A stretch of DNA of 63,541 bases, taken from positions 1 to 63,541 of the forward strand of contig JAQWCW010000015.1 in NCBI GenBank assembly GCA_028705775.1, written 5' to 3'. The notes beneath the pieces are model-generated. The model saw only the letters and a program-made list of their open reading frames with translations, made no database searches and was not told the origin of the DNA. The position numbers and the translations under genes are program-made. Below, in pieces: positions 1 through 9,265 of the stretch (position 1 is its first letter; each line of letters opens with the position of its first letter). Origin of the DNA: Eubacteriales bacterium. GTDB taxonomy: Bacteria > Bacillota > Clostridia > Christensenellales > Aristaeellaceae.

Positions 1-232
1 CGTAGTGACGCTTCTCCGTCTCATACTCTACGTGCGCGGTGTTTATCGTGATTCCGCGCGCCTTCTCTTCAGGAGCCTTATCGATTTCGTCATAGCGCAT
101 CGCCTGCGCTCCGCCGTGCTTCGCAAGCACCATCGTGATGGCCGCCGTCAGGGTCGTCTTGCCATGGTCGACGTGCCCTATCGTTCCGATGTTGACGTGC
201 GGCTTGTTGCGTTCAAACTTAGCCTTTGCCAT
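1..232 (-). CDS. tuf: Elongation factor Tu, N-terminal part (runs off window)
   Basis: This is the first 77 codons of the GTPase that delivers aminoacyl-tRNA to the ribosome. The start at 232 opens with [20 protein letters not shown]. The G1 loop GHVDHGKTT and the switch region with ARGITI follow directly, exactly as in EF-Tu. The rest of the gene lies beyond the left edge. It sits 63 bp downstream of fusA on the same strand, the usual last position of a str operon. A GGAGG-like site precedes the ATG. Confidence 0.97.
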   Translation of the reverse strand, partial: MAKAKFERNKPHVNIGTIGHVDHGKTTLTAAITMVLAKHGGAQAMRYDEIDKAPEEKARGITINTAHVEYETEKRHY

Positions 233-295
233 TTTGGATTTCCTCCTCAATATACGTCTTTATTGTTTGCTTCACAGGTTTCTCAATGAAGCGAT

Positions 296-2377
296 TTACT
301 TGGTTTCCCTGCTCCCGAGAATCTTATCGGCGACGTTCTTCGGAACCTGCTCGTAATGGTCGAACTGCATTACGAAGTTTCCGCGTCCCTGAGTACGGGA
401 ACGAAGGTTGGTAGCGTAGCCGAACATTTCGCTGAGCGGAACGAAGGCGTGAACTACCTGGTCTCCTCCGCGGTTCTCCATGCTGTCAACGCGACCGCGA
501 CGGCTGGAGATATCGCCGATAACATCGCCCATGTACTGCTCGGGCATAGTTACCGTAACCTTCATGGCGGGCTCCATCAGGCAGGGGTCTGCCTTGCGGA
601 GCGCTTCCTTAAGAGCCATAGAACCGGCAATATGGAATGCCATTTCAGAGGAGTCGACGTCGTGGTAAGAACCGTCTACTACGGCTGCCTTGAAGTCAAC
701 GACTTCATAACCGCCGAGGATACCGCTCTGGGCGGCTTCACGGATACCGGCGTCGATAGGCGCGATGAATTCCTTAGGAATTACGCCGCCGACGATTCTG
801 CTTTCGAACTCGTAGCCCTTGCCGGACTCGTTGGGCTCAATCTCAATCCAGCAATGACCGAACTGACCATGACCGCCGGTCTGGCGGACGTAGCGTCCTT
901 CGGCTCTCGCAGGCTTGCGGATGGTCTCCTTGTAGGCGACCTGAGGCGCGCCAACGGTGGCTTCAACCTTGAATTCACGGAGCAGACGGTCAACGATGAT
1001 TTCCAGATGGAGCTCGCCCATACCGGCAATAATAGTCTGACCGGTTTCTTTATCGGTATATGTCTTGAAGGTCGGGTCTTCCTCGGCAAGACGCAGAAGC
1101 GCCATTGTCATCTTGTCCTGACCGGCTTTGGTCTTGGGCTCGATGGCGACCTGAATAACAGGTTCCGGGAATACCATGCTCTCAAGAATGATGGGCTTGG
1201 TTTCATCGCAGAGAGTATCGCCCGTGGTGGTGTCCTTAAGACCCACAACAGCGGCGATTTCGCCGGCGTAAACAGTTTCAATCTCCTCGCGGTGATTGGC
1301 GTGCATACGCAGTATGCGGCTCATGCGCTCGCGCTTGCCCTTAACGCTGTTGAAAACGTAGCTGCCGGCAGTTGTGGAGCCGGAGTATACGCGAAAGAAC
1401 GCAAGACGGCCGACGAACGGGTCAACGGCAATCTTGAAAGCAAGAGCGGCGAAAGGCTCTTCATCGGAAGGATGGCGGAGCATTTCAGTTTCATGGTCGT
1501 CAGGGTCGACACCCTTGATAGCAGGGATGTCAAGAGGCGACGGCATGTACTCGATTATCGCGTCCAAAAGGGGCTGAACGCCCTTGTTGCGATAGGAAGT
1601 TCCGCAGAGAACAGGATTGAACTCGCAGGCGATAGTAGCCTTACGAATCGCAGCCTTCATCTCTTCGACGGTGATTTCCTCGCCGCCGAAGAATTTCTCC
1701 ATCAGCGCTTCGTCGGTTTCGGCAACGGCCTCAACGAGCTGTGCATGATACTGCTCGGCCTTTTCCTTCATCGACTCGGGGATTTCCTCATCGCGGACAT
1801 CCTTGCCCTCATCGTCATAATAGATTTCAGCGCGCATGGTGATAAGGTCGATAACGCCGCGGAACTCGTTCTCGGAGCCGATAGGAAGCTGAATCGGAAC
1901 GGCGTTTGCGCCGAGGCGGTCCTTCATCATATCAACAACGCGATAGAAATTCGCGCCCATGATATCCATCTTGTTTACATACGCGATGCGGGGAACATGA
2001 TACTCGTTAGCCTGACGCCAAACGGTTTCAGACTGGGGCTCAACGCCGCCCTTGGCGCAGAAAACGGCAACAGCGCCGTCCAGAACGCGCAGGGAACGCT
2101 CGACCTCAACTGTAAAGTCAACGTGGCCGGGAGTGTCGATGATGTTGACCTGATGATCTTTCCAGATGCAGGTGGTAGCAGCGGAGGTAATGGTTATTCC
2201 GCGCTCCTGCTCCTGAACCATCCAGTCCATGGTAGCGGCACCGTCATGAACTTCACCGATTTTACGTACGCGTCCGGTATAGAACAGGATGCGCTCCGTT
2301 GTGGTCGTTTTACCAGCATCGATGTGAGCCATGATGCCTATATTCCTTACCATAGAAAGCGGGTGGCTTCTTGGCAT
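296..2377 (-). CDS. fusA: Elongation factor G
   Basis: This is the translocation GTPase of the ribosome. The start at 2377 ([15 protein letters not shown]) is chosen because AAAGGAGG lies just upstream; the frame remains open for another 20 codons but without a site. Visible motifs are the P-loop AHIDAGKTT near residue 17, DTPGHVDF near 82 and NKMD near 136. The C-terminal domains IV and V end in the usual GRGNFVMQF segment. At 693 residues it has normal EF-G length. It lies in the rpsL-rpsG-fusA-tuf order, 108 bp after rpsG. Confidence 0.97.
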   Translation of the reverse strand: MPRSHPLSMVRNIGIMAHIDAGKTTTTERILFYTGRVRKIGEVHDGAATMDWMVQEQERGITITSAATTCIWKDHQVNIIDTPGHVDFTVEVERSLRVLDGAVAVFCAKGGVEPQSETVWRQANEYHVPRIAYVNKMDIMGANFYRVVDMMKDRLGANAVPIQLPIGSENEFRGVIDLITMRAEIYYDDEGKDVRDEEIPESMKEKAEQYHAQLVEAVAETDEALMEKFFGGEEITVEEMKAAIRKATIACEFNPVLCGTSYRNKGVQPLLDAIIEYMPSPLDIPAIKGVDPDDHETEMLRHPSDEEPFAALAFKIAVDPFVGRLAFFRVYSGSTTAGSYVFNSVKGKRERMSRILRMHANHREEIETVYAGEIAAVVGLKDTTTGDTLCDETKPIILESMVFPEPVIQVAIEPKTKAGQDKMTMALLRLAEEDPTFKTYTDKETGQTIIAGMGELHLEIIVDRLLREFKVEATVGAPQVAYKETIRKPARAEGRYVRQTGGHGQFGHCWIEIEPNESGKGYEFESRIVGGVIPKEFIAPIDAGIREAAQSGILGGYEVVDFKAAVVDGSYHDVDSSEMAFHIAGSMALKEALRKADPCLMEPAMKVTVTMPEQYMGDVIGDISSRRGRVDSMENRGGDQVVHAFVPLSEMFGYATNLRSRTQGRGNFVMQFDHYEQVPKNVADKILGSRETK

Positions 2378-2485
2378 AGTCTTAATTCCTCCTTTAGGTT
2401 GCGGAGATTGAAAATGCATTCGGCGAGAGAACCTCAAGCCTACTGCGCAGCAACTGTAAACAGAAGCGCTTTACGCGCGCCCATT

Positions 2486-2956
2486 CTACCAGCGATAGTG
2501 CGCGAAAGCCTTGTTCGCCTCTGCCATACGATGCATTTCTTCCTTGCGCTTTACGGCGTTGCCGGCGTTGTTGCTGGCATCAATCAGCTCTGCGGCAAGA
2601 CGCTCTGCCATTGTCTTTTCGCCGCGATTGCGGGAAAAAGAAACAATCCAGCGCAGACCGAGAGTCTGACGGCGCTCGGGACGAATCTCAACAGGAACCT
2701 GATAGGTGGCGCCGCCAACGCGGCGAGCCTTGACTTCCAGCTGGGGCATAACATTGTTAAGAGCGGTCTGGAATACGTCAGCAGGCTCTTTCTGAGTCTT
2801 TTCCTTTATGGAGTCAAACGCATCATAGCAGATGCGCTGCGCAATTCCGCGCTTTCCATCAAGCATAATCTGGTTAATGAGCTTGGTTACTACCGTGGTT
2901 CCGTAAACCGGATCCGGCAGTACCTCGCGCTTGGGGACATAACCACGACGAGGCAT
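2486..2956 (-). CDS. rpsG: 30S ribosomal protein S7
   Basis: S7 nucleates assembly of the 30S head and contacts the E-site tRNA. The 156-residue product starts [18 protein letters not shown] and contains the family signatures [13 protein letters not shown] and [12 protein letters not shown], then ends AFAHYRW. Length and motifs are normal. It is second in the str operon. The 281-bp gap to rpsL (2957-3237) is unusually long for this operon, and no gene is supported in it. Confidence 0.97.
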   Translation of the reverse strand: MPRRGYVPKREVLPDPVYGTTVVTKLINQIMLDGKRGIAQRICYDAFDSIKEKTQKEPADVFQTALNNVMPQLEVKARRVGGATYQVPVEIRPERRQTLGLRWIVSFSRNRGEKTMAERLAAELIDASNNAGNAVKRKEEMHRMAEANKAFAHYRW

Positions 2957-3237
2957 GTGTTTCCCTCCTGATTCTTAATGTAGCGACTGCGGATTTTCTC
3001 CGCATCCGCTGCCGGTGAGCCTTCGGAAATCCTGAGCTTCATCGGCAATCATTTTGGTCTTGCGCATATGCCCCGCCCTTGCTGAACCCGGCAAAATGTC
3101 AGCATCATTTCGCCTCCCGATGGTGTCATAGGGAACACGAGCGGCAACGGGAATCCGTATCTTTCTCTCCGTTCCATAAAGAGAAGCGTCGGGAAACCGT
3201 CCACCTCAGGCGCTTGCAGCACGAGCGGGCAGAAAGC

Positions 3238-3612
3238 TTACTTCTTCGGGCGTTTTGCGCCGTAGAGAGAACGAGCCTGCATACGCTTAGCAACACCGGC
3301 GGTATCCAGCGCGCCACGGATGATGTGGTAGCGGACGCCAGGAAGGTCACGAACACGACCGCCGCGGATAAGAACCACAGAGTGCTCCTGCAGGTTGTGG
3401 CCGATACCGGGGATGTAGCAAGTACCTTCGGATTGGTTAGTCAAACGGATTCTGGCAATCTTACGAAGAGCGGAATTAGGCTTCTTAGGGGTTCTGGTCG
3501 TCACGCTCAGGCAGACGCCGCGCTTCTGCGGGCAGGACTGCAGGATAGGAGCGTTAGGCTTTACAGCCGCCCTTTCCCGACCCTTGCGAATCAATTGATT
3601 GATCGTGGGCAT
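3238..3612 (-). CDS. rpsL: 30S ribosomal protein S12 (natural Arg at position 88)
   Basis: S12 sits at the decoding centre. The 124-residue protein starts [13 protein letters not shown] and keeps [10 protein letters not shown] (Lys43 retained), [10 protein letters not shown] and the RYGAKRP-like end. Two positions in the streptomycin and fidelity region differ from the common sequence. Residue 88, normally Lys in GGRVKDLPG, is Arg (CGT codon, GGRVRDLPG). Residue 40, normally Thr before TPKK, is also Arg. Pro91 is kept. K88R is a well-known streptomycin-resistance change in Mycobacterium tuberculosis, so intrinsic resistance or altered accuracy is possible here; that step is inference. Confidence 0.96.
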   Translation of the reverse strand: MPTINQLIRKGRERAAVKPNAPILQSCPQKRGVCLSVTTRTPKKPNSALRKIARIRLTNQSEGTCYIPGIGHNLQEHSVVLIRGGRVRDLPGVRYHIIRGALDTAGVAKRMQARSLYGAKRPKK

Positions 3613-3674
3613 GAAAGCACCTCCTGATAGAATATCTATAAAATCTCCGCAACCCTCGGAAACTTATAGCGAAA

Positions 3675-3935
3675 TCAGTTGTCCTCCTGTAAGCGGCATA
3701 TACCGGCGGCGGCGGCTCCGACATCAATGCGGCAGGCTTTACCCAGTTCAAGCATTGAATCGACCCATTCCATGCGGATTTGCTTCTTCTGGCACATTTC
3801 AAGCACCTTGTGGGTAATATGGGTATCGGCGTCTTTTGCCATATACACATATTCGACCTCGCCGTGCTCAATGGCGCGAAGTATTTGCTTCGTACCGACG
3901 ACGAGCCTTGAATGCTCGCCCAAATCCATAGGCAT
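3675..3935 (-). CDS. rplGB: L7Ae/YbxF-type kink-turn RNA-binding protein
   Basis: This small 86-residue protein has an L7Ae/L30e fold. The conserved run GTKQILRAIEHGEVEYV and the segment YMAKDADTHITHKVLEMC match the YbxF/RplGB family that binds kink-turn RNA. It occupies the position just ahead of rpsL, as in Bacillus subtilis, where ybxF lies between rpoC and rpsL. Here it is the first gene of the operon and follows a good promoter. An in-frame ATG two codons further in is an alternative start. Confidence 0.88.
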   Translation of the reverse strand: MPMDLGEHSRLVVGTKQILRAIEHGEVEYVYMAKDADTHITHKVLEMCQKKQIRMEWVDSMLELGKACRIDVGAAAAGICRLQEDN

Positions 3936-3990
3936 GGAAAAGTTTCCGTCCTTTCAGCATAGATGCGCATAGTTATCAGACAACCATACT

Positions 3991-4019
3991 AATATAACAC
4001 CGAAGCCTATAAAAGTCAA
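3991..4019 (-). promoter_or_regulatory. Sigma-A-type promoter of the str operon
   Basis: Read on the minus strand, TTGACT (4019-4014) and TATATT (3996-3991) are separated by exactly 17 bp. They lie about 60 bp upstream of the rplGB-like start. rpoB and rpoC are not upstream, so this promoter would drive the whole rplGB-rpsL-rpsG-fusA-tuf unit. Confidence 0.75.
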
Positions 4020-4107
4020 CGGTTTTGAGAAAAATATAGTCCTGATTAGTCTCTTTTTATCCCTATTTAAGTGAATAACGATTTTTATGAAGCTCACCAC
4101 GAAAATT

Positions 4108-5361
4108 TTATGCCTCAGCGCCGACGCTGCTTTCGATAATATCCGCCGCAACAGTAACTCCGTTTTCCTTCGCAAGCTTTTCAGCGGCTTTTTTTGCATT
4201 CATGGAAAACTCGTCGCTGTTTATGAGCGAGTCAAGCCTTGCTTGCACACGGGAAGCGCTGAGCTTCGTTCTGTAAAGCGGCTTTGGTCCGAGACCCATC
4301 GCGTATATGCGCTCACCCCAGAAGGGCTGGTCGCCGCCAAACGGTATAACAAGGGTCGGCTTTCCTGCAAGAAGCCCTGCCGAAAGCGTTCCAGCTCCCC
4401 CGTGATGAACAACAGCCTTAACCCGCTTAAAGAGCCATGAATGCGGAACGAAATCCGTAAGACAGGAGCAGTCAGGCGGAGTGTCAATACCGCATTTTGC
4501 AAGCTCCTTTGAAAATACAGCTCGAATTCCAAGCCTGCCCACTGCCGTTACGAAAGTTTCCAGCACATTTCTCATATCGTCCGACACCATTGAGCCGAAG
4601 CCTATATAAATCGGCGGCTCGCCCGCTGAAAGGTAGTCCTCAAGCGCCGGCGGCGGAATGAAATCAATATCATCCGAGTCGTGCCAGAAGCCGGTTATGT
4701 GTATGTTTTCACGCCACGACGCCGGACGGGGAAGCAACGTCGGGCTTACTGCGTAAAGCACAGGAACGGGTTTACCAGCAAGCATATAATCCGGATGCAT
4801 TTTTCTCCTGCGCATATGAAGCCCCGATTTGCGGTAGTATTCGCCGAGATATTTCTTTTCAATATGGCGAATCATACCGTATGCAATATTATAGGTTATA
4901 TAGTTGTAAACCCTGTTGTTGAGCGGAATTTTCGGAGCTACGGTCACGCGAAGCTGCGAAGTCTGGTCCATCGGATAGTACTGCGTCTGAATAAGCGGTA
5001 TTCCCTTTGCTTCGGCTATCGAATAGAAAACCCCGCCGAAAAACGTGCAGATTATTACATCCGCATCCTCTGCGGCTTTCTGCGCCGAAAGCATGAATTC
5101 ATCCGTATGGGCGGCAAGATATGAAGTTGCGTGCCGCAAATACATAAGCGGATTCGCGTGCGGGCGCATTGCGCTTTTCATAAGCGCGTCAACGCTTCCC
5201 GGCAACGCATGAAAAAGAAGCCCCGATTTTGAAACAAACGCGGAAAACGGCTCAAAAGCCGCAATTCGTACCTCGTTTCCCCTCTTTTTAAGCTCCTTGC
5301 CAAGCGCGATATAAGGGCTTACGTCCCCAAGCGAGCCGACCGCGTACATTGTATACAGCAT
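4108..5361 (-). CDS. GT1-family (UGT-like) glycosyltransferase
   Basis: This 417-residue GT-B-fold glycosyltransferase resembles the sterol/macrolide glucosyltransferase (MGT) group. The N-terminus has the acceptor-domain pattern MLYTMYAVGSLGDVSPYIAL followed by GNEVRIAAFEPF. The C-terminal half holds the donor-sugar signature, including IGFGSM, a VHHGGAGTLSAGLLAGKP segment and a PFGGDQPFWG motif. It probably uses a UDP-sugar on a lipid or small hydrophobic acceptor; the acceptor cannot be told. Its start overlaps the stop of the upstream flavoprotein gene by one base (TGATG), which argues for translational coupling. Confidence 0.88.
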   Translation of the reverse strand: MLYTMYAVGSLGDVSPYIALGKELKKRGNEVRIAAFEPFSAFVSKSGLLFHALPGSVDALMKSAMRPHANPLMYLRHATSYLAAHTDEFMLSAQKAAEDADVIICTFFGGVFYSIAEAKGIPLIQTQYYPMDQTSQLRVTVAPKIPLNNRVYNYITYNIAYGMIRHIEKKYLGEYYRKSGLHMRRRKMHPDYMLAGKPVPVLYAVSPTLLPRPASWRENIHITGFWHDSDDIDFIPPPALEDYLSAGEPPIYIGFGSMVSDDMRNVLETFVTAVGRLGIRAVFSKELAKCGIDTPPDCSCLTDFVPHSWLFKRVKAVVHHGGAGTLSAGLLAGKPTLVIPFGGDQPFWGERIYAMGLGPKPLYRTKLSASRVQARLDSLINSDEFSMNAKKAAEKLAKENGVTVAADIIESSVGAEA

Positions 5362-6233
5362 CAGCGCTTACCCTTGCGCCGCCGCGGTGTACCGCCCGCT
5401 GTCTGGCTTTTCTCGGCGGTTTTGAATCTCTTTTGCTTTTCCATGCGCAGAAAAGCGTTGGAAAGACGAATGGCAATTTTGTGGCGGGAATAAACGAACT
5501 GCCCGTATATGAGCGCCGGACGCGCGCACGGAAGCCCGGGAACCCAAGGATAATCGTTCATTTTTTCTTCTTCCCACCAAAGCGAATCATAGCTGTCGGA
5601 ATTATCAATCTGTATATCAGCCCTGAGCTTGTTGTAATTTCTCAGCTGCCTCATAGATGGGTGTTTCGGGCCCATAGAAACAATATCCGCGAAATCCTGC
5701 GCCGACGCATTTACTCTTTCCATTGTTTTCGGCATAATTTCGCTTCCGATACCCTTATCCGCAATCGACGCGCAGGTTACGGTATCCGCGCCGTAGCTGC
5801 CAAAAATGCCCTTCAGATATTTTGCGGTCTCCCTCGCGCCTGTCGAAGCGCCTACGCAGAGCGTGAATATATGATAGCCGTGAAGCATTGGTCTGTGAGT
5901 CATGAAAAACAGATGTTCAAGGAGGTTCTTCATTGACGAGCTAATCATTCCGGCGTAGACAGGGCTGGCGAAAAGAATGCCGTCCGCCCAGAATATAGCG
6001 TCGGTTATAAGCGAAACAGCGGCATAATGCGGGCAGTTTGCCTCGCTTGACGAAAGGCACGCCCCGCAGCCGTCGCATAGAGGAAGCTGCATTTCGGAAA
6101 GATAAAGACTTTTCACCGTTACTCCCGGCAGGTGAAGCTTTATGCTGTTTACTGCCTCCATTGTAAGCGCCTGAGTTTTTCCGTTCTCCCTCGCGGCAGA
6201 TAGGACTAGAATATTCAAGTCCCTTTCCTCCAA
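5361..6233 (-). CDS. NAD(P)H-dependent FMN reductase / iron-sulfur flavoprotein family
   Basis: This 290-residue flavodoxin-fold reductase has N-terminus NILVLSAARENGKTQAL (FMN phosphate loop). The cysteine cluster CDGCGACLSSSEANC near residues 52-66 is typical of iron-sulfur flavoproteins or multimeric flavodoxin WrbA-like enzymes. The flavin-binding segment FASPVYAGMISSSMKNLLEH follows. The last 60 or so residues are basic and low in complexity (RRRKGKR end). It is coupled to the glycosyltransferase by a 1-bp overlap, suggesting the two act on one substrate. The physiological electron acceptor is unknown. Confidence 0.82.
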   Translation of the reverse strand: MEERDLNILVLSAARENGKTQALTMEAVNSIKLHLPGVTVKSLYLSEMQLPLCDGCGACLSSSEANCPHYAAVSLITDAIFWADGILFASPVYAGMISSSMKNLLEHLFFMTHRPMLHGYHIFTLCVGASTGARETAKYLKGIFGSYGADTVTCASIADKGIGSEIMPKTMERVNASAQDFADIVSMGPKHPSMRQLRNYNKLRADIQIDNSDSYDSLWWEEEKMNDYPWVPGLPCARPALIYGQFVYSRHKIAIRLSNAFLRMEKQKRFKTAEKSQTAGGTPRRRKGKR

Positions 6234-6248
6234 TACGTATTCATTCTG

Positions 6249-6911
6249 TTACTTGCTAAAGCCGAACGCCGGAGCGAATAGCGCGCATTCGGGCTGGTCC
6301 GTCAAATCCTCAGGCATAATTCTAAGCGCCTCAACCGTTTGAGCCGCATCATACCCCATCATGTCAAGATACTGCTTTTCATCCGATATCTGCCAATCGT
6401 CAGTCGATTCGTTTTTATAATGCATCGGTATTACTACGGACGGAGAAAGGCGCTTTGTAATTCTTGCGGCAGTTTCCGCGTCCATCGTAAAAAATCCGCC
6501 GACAGGTATCATAAGCACGTCCACCCTGCCGATTTCCGCAATCGTGTCCTCGTCAAGGCTGCAGCCCAAATCCCCGAGATGAAGCACCCTTATTCCGTCG
6601 ATTTCCATCATATATACGATGTTCTCGCCGCGTTTTGCGCCTTTTTCGTCATCATGGTATGTCAAAAAGCCGCGTAGCTTAATCTCCGGAAAGATTTCAT
6701 CCTCGCTTCCGTATTCGGAGAAAACTCGCGGCGAATTTCCGAAACGGGAAACGGCGTTATGGTCGTGATGCTGATGGCTGACTGTAACAGCATCCGGCTC
6801 GATTGACGGAAAGACGCATTTAACCGACTCGTCAAACGGGTCGGTCACAATCATAGTTCCGTCGGTTGAAGTAAGCATGAAACAGGAGTGACCAATCCAG
6901 CGAATAATCAT
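6249..6911 (-). CDS. Metallo-beta-lactamase-fold metal-dependent hydrolase
   Basis: This is a 220-residue MBL-fold protein of the UPF0173/UlaG-like type. The start at 6911 (MIIRWIGHSCFML) has GGAGG upstream; the frame is open further up but overlaps the preceding gene. Metal-binding motifs are VSHQHHDHNA near residue 48 (HxHxDH), HLGDLGCS near 117 (His and Asp ligands) and IPMHYKN near 172. It starts 2 bp after the stop of the upstream unknown gene, so it is probably cotranscribed. The substrate is not predictable. Confidence 0.87.
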   Translation of the reverse strand: MIIRWIGHSCFMLTSTDGTMIVTDPFDESVKCVFPSIEPDAVTVSHQHHDHNAVSRFGNSPRVFSEYGSEDEIFPEIKLRGFLTYHDDEKGAKRGENIVYMMEIDGIRVLHLGDLGCSLDEDTIAEIGRVDVLMIPVGGFFTMDAETAARITKRLSPSVVIPMHYKNESTDDWQISDEKQYLDMMGYDAAQTVEALRIMPEDLTDQPECALFAPAFGFSK

Positions 6912-6913
6912 CT

Positions 6914-7459
6914 TCAGCAGCCTCCACAAGAGAATTCTGTTAATAGCGCAAGCCCGCGCTTGTATAGGTATTCCGCAAGGAGCGCACCGCCGAACGGAAT
7001 CGGGCTTTTCTCCCTGAGTGCTTTTGCTTTCCTTCGCATAAGCGTATCGGTGGCTTCTGATATCGCTCTTTCCGTTCCGATATCGCAGGCATGAAGGCAA
7101 AGGTTCGTAAGCGTAATGTCAAGCTCAGACGATTCGGTATCGCGCGAAAGCATGGTAATGCGCGATTGCAGGTCGAATATTTCTCCTTGCTCGCATTCCC
7201 CGTATCGGATGGACGTTTCCGCCGCATTCCGTCTGCTTTCGTACCATTCCTTGGGCGGGCTAAGAAACATGATTCCGCTTTCTGTTTTGGTATTCCAGCC
7301 GCGGTTTTCAAGCTCGGCAGCCGCATTTTCAAACGCTGACGGACTGAAACGCCTCGGCGCGTCGGACGCAAGCAGAAAGCCATTCCGTCCTCTTTGCAGA
7401 AAAAACGGCGCGCCGCCTTTTTGTAATATGCCGCGCGCCTCATACTTGGCGGAATTCAC
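6914..7459 (-). CDS. Hypothetical protein
   Basis: I do not recognise this 181-residue protein. It has no signal peptide or membrane segment. The centre is rich in Glu, Arg and Ser, and the C-terminus ends with two Cys (TEFSCGGC). It begins four bases before the end of the DUF1934 gene and stops 2 bp before the MBL hydrolase, so all three are in one transcript. The reading frame is supported by this tight packing rather than by homology. Confidence 0.6.
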   Translation of the reverse strand: MNSAKYEARGILQKGGAPFFLQRGRNGFLLASDAPRRFSPSAFENAAAELENRGWNTKTESGIMFLSPPKEWYESRRNAAETSIRYGECEQGEIFDLQSRITMLSRDTESSELDITLTNLCLHACDIGTERAISEATDTLMRRKAKALREKSPIPFGGALLAEYLYKRGLALLTEFSCGGC

Positions 7460-7908
7460 GAGCGTTCGCCGTTCTGGCGCTCGCGAAGTGAAATATTCAG
7501 CTCGTGCGCCGCCGTATACATTCCCTGAAGGGAAAGCTGATAAGCAAGGTTGATTTCTCGCGGCTCATCGTCAAGATGAACATGAACCTTGCTCGCAAAA
7601 ATGTTCATATTAAGGCTTCCGTACGGCGTTTTATACTCTCCCTGAAAAGGACAGCCCTTATCAAAGACCATCATTGCGGACAAATCGCCGTTTCTGGACA
7701 TAGTAACTCTTTCGCCCTCAACGGTAAGCCGTATGTCGGCAGAATCAGAGCCGTCGGGCTGCGATTCCGAATACTTGAGAACATAACCGGAATCTGTTTT
7801 TGTCAACACTCCCGGCGTTGTCAGCGATATTCTTTCGCCTTTTTTATCGCCATTATCCGCGCCCCACATGGAAACCAATACGGGAGTATCCTTCACAGCC
7901 GCCACCAC
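7456..7908 (-). CDS. DUF1934 family (YwiB-like beta-barrel) protein
   Basis: This 150-residue protein has the DUF1934 pattern. An N-terminal beta-strand region is followed by LKYSESQ, a central VTMSRNGD strand and the signature KTPYGSLNMNIFASKV near residues 92-107, then NLAYQLSLQG near 120. Members adopt a small calycin-like barrel; no biochemical role is established. A frame overlap of four bases couples it to the next gene. Confidence 0.82.
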   Translation of the reverse strand: MVAAVKDTPVLVSMWGADNGDKKGERISLTTPGVLTKTDSGYVLKYSESQPDGSDSADIRLTVEGERVTMSRNGDLSAMMVFDKGCPFQGEYKTPYGSLNMNIFASKVHVHLDDEPREINLAYQLSLQGMYTAAHELNISLRERQNGERS

Positions 7909-7961
7909 CTTTCAGAAAAGCATAGCGCATTCTCGGGCTTAGGATTTATTATATCATTTCA

Positions 7962-9257
7962 TCAAAGTGTTAGCAAGCCGCCGGATGTAGGCAGTATCTT
8001 TAATATTTCCGCTTCCTCACCCGTCAAAGCATCAATATATATAAGATATTCCGCGTCCGTGCCGGTCACTCCGATTTCATAGCAAAGCCTCTCGCTTCCG
8101 CGAAGAGGAATGAGGCAGAGTCTCACGCTTTCGCCTGCCGACGACACAAGCCCAAGCGCGTCCTCGGGGCTGAGCTTTACCTCGGCGAATTCTCTCGGCT
8201 TATGCGAAAGCAGATAATTTGTGCTTTCATAGCCAACCACTTCGCCCGTATCCATACGAATCTGAAGCTTGATTAAATCAGGATAGAGCAAAACGCCGTC
8301 CGTTATCGGCGCAAAGTTGATAACTGCCATCCCGTTATAGGTCTGGAAATACGTCGGCTCAAGCGCGTCAAGGTTCATTGATTTCAGGAATTCGCGCCCG
8401 TATTCTATACAGGCAGGCATATCCAAGATTTCTTGAAACGCCGCGCTTTTCGGCATTACAAGAAGCATATGCCCGCCCGCAACCGTCACCTCGGCGTAAA
8501 GCTCCAAATCAGGGAGCGATACGGAAAAGCCATAGCACGGAATGCTTCCCGATACGTCCGCAAGCTGCTCAAGCCGAGCAAGCTCCCTTCCCGAAAAGAA
8601 TGCGCGAACCACTTCCTCCGCGCTTTCGCGGCTTATCGTATTGCTGCCCAGATTATCACGGCTTCCGCTCAAGCGCACATCGGAAAACGCTCCGTCAAAT
8701 ATCAGCCTCGGAACGCTTATTCCGCTGTCATGCTCGGAAAGCTCGCCGTTTTCCTCGGCTGCCGCAGATAAAACCGTAAGCAGGCTGCCTGCGTCAACGC
8801 CTCCCGAATACAAAGACGAAAGCTTTTCATTAATATTTCTTGCTCCTGAAAGCATTTGCGCAAGCTGGGAAACGTCCTCGTCCTCCAGCTCCGCGCCTTC
8901 CGCAACAGACGGGACGAGCGAATACGCATACGCTCCGCTTTCGTTGAAAAAGCCGCTTATTGCCCCGTTGCTTTCCTCCGGCAAAAAAGATATAACCTTG
9001 CTTATTGCCTCTGACTTTCTTGCAATCTGCGCCAGATAACCCGCGCGCATTCCCGAATCAGAGGAAACGAGCAGCTTCCCGATTGCCGTTTCCATTGCGC
9101 TCAAATCCTCCATCATCTGATTTGCCGCGCTGTTAACGCCCGCCTCGCTTGCGCGCTTCAGCGCAATATTTTCTTCATACTGAATTACAAGCCCTGCGGC
9201 AGCGCCGAGAAACAGAATCGCGAGAGCCGCTACTACAACCTTAATCTTCTTACTCAT
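7962..9257 (-). CDS. ypeB: Germination protein YpeB
   Basis: YpeB is made in the forespore and is needed to place and protect the cortex-lytic enzyme SleB. The start at 9257 (MSKKIKVVVAALAILF) has a GGAGG-type site. The product is 431 residues with one N-terminal membrane anchor (about residues 5-26), a helical middle and PepSY-like repeats at the C-terminus (for example VAGGHMLLVMPKSAAF and YLIYIDALTGEEAEIL). It follows sleB by 8 bp, the conserved sleB-ypeB order. Confidence 0.9.
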   Translation of the reverse strand: MSKKIKVVVAALAILFLGAAAGLVIQYEENIALKRASEAGVNSAANQMMEDLSAMETAIGKLLVSSDSGMRAGYLAQIARKSEAISKVISFLPEESNGAISGFFNESGAYAYSLVPSVAEGAELEDEDVSQLAQMLSGARNINEKLSSLYSGGVDAGSLLTVLSAAAEENGELSEHDSGISVPRLIFDGAFSDVRLSGSRDNLGSNTISRESAEEVVRAFFSGRELARLEQLADVSGSIPCYGFSVSLPDLELYAEVTVAGGHMLLVMPKSAAFQEILDMPACIEYGREFLKSMNLDALEPTYFQTYNGMAVINFAPITDGVLLYPDLIKLQIRMDTGEVVGYESTNYLLSHKPREFAEVKLSPEDALGLVSSAGESVRLCLIPLRGSERLCYEIGVTGTDAEYLIYIDALTGEEAEILKILPTSGGLLTL

Positions 9258-9265
9258 TCTGCCTC

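Noticed and set aside
356-2971. 871-codon open frame on the plus strand
   Set aside because: It is antisense to fusA and rpsG, whose products are certain. It has no ribosome site and no family motif.
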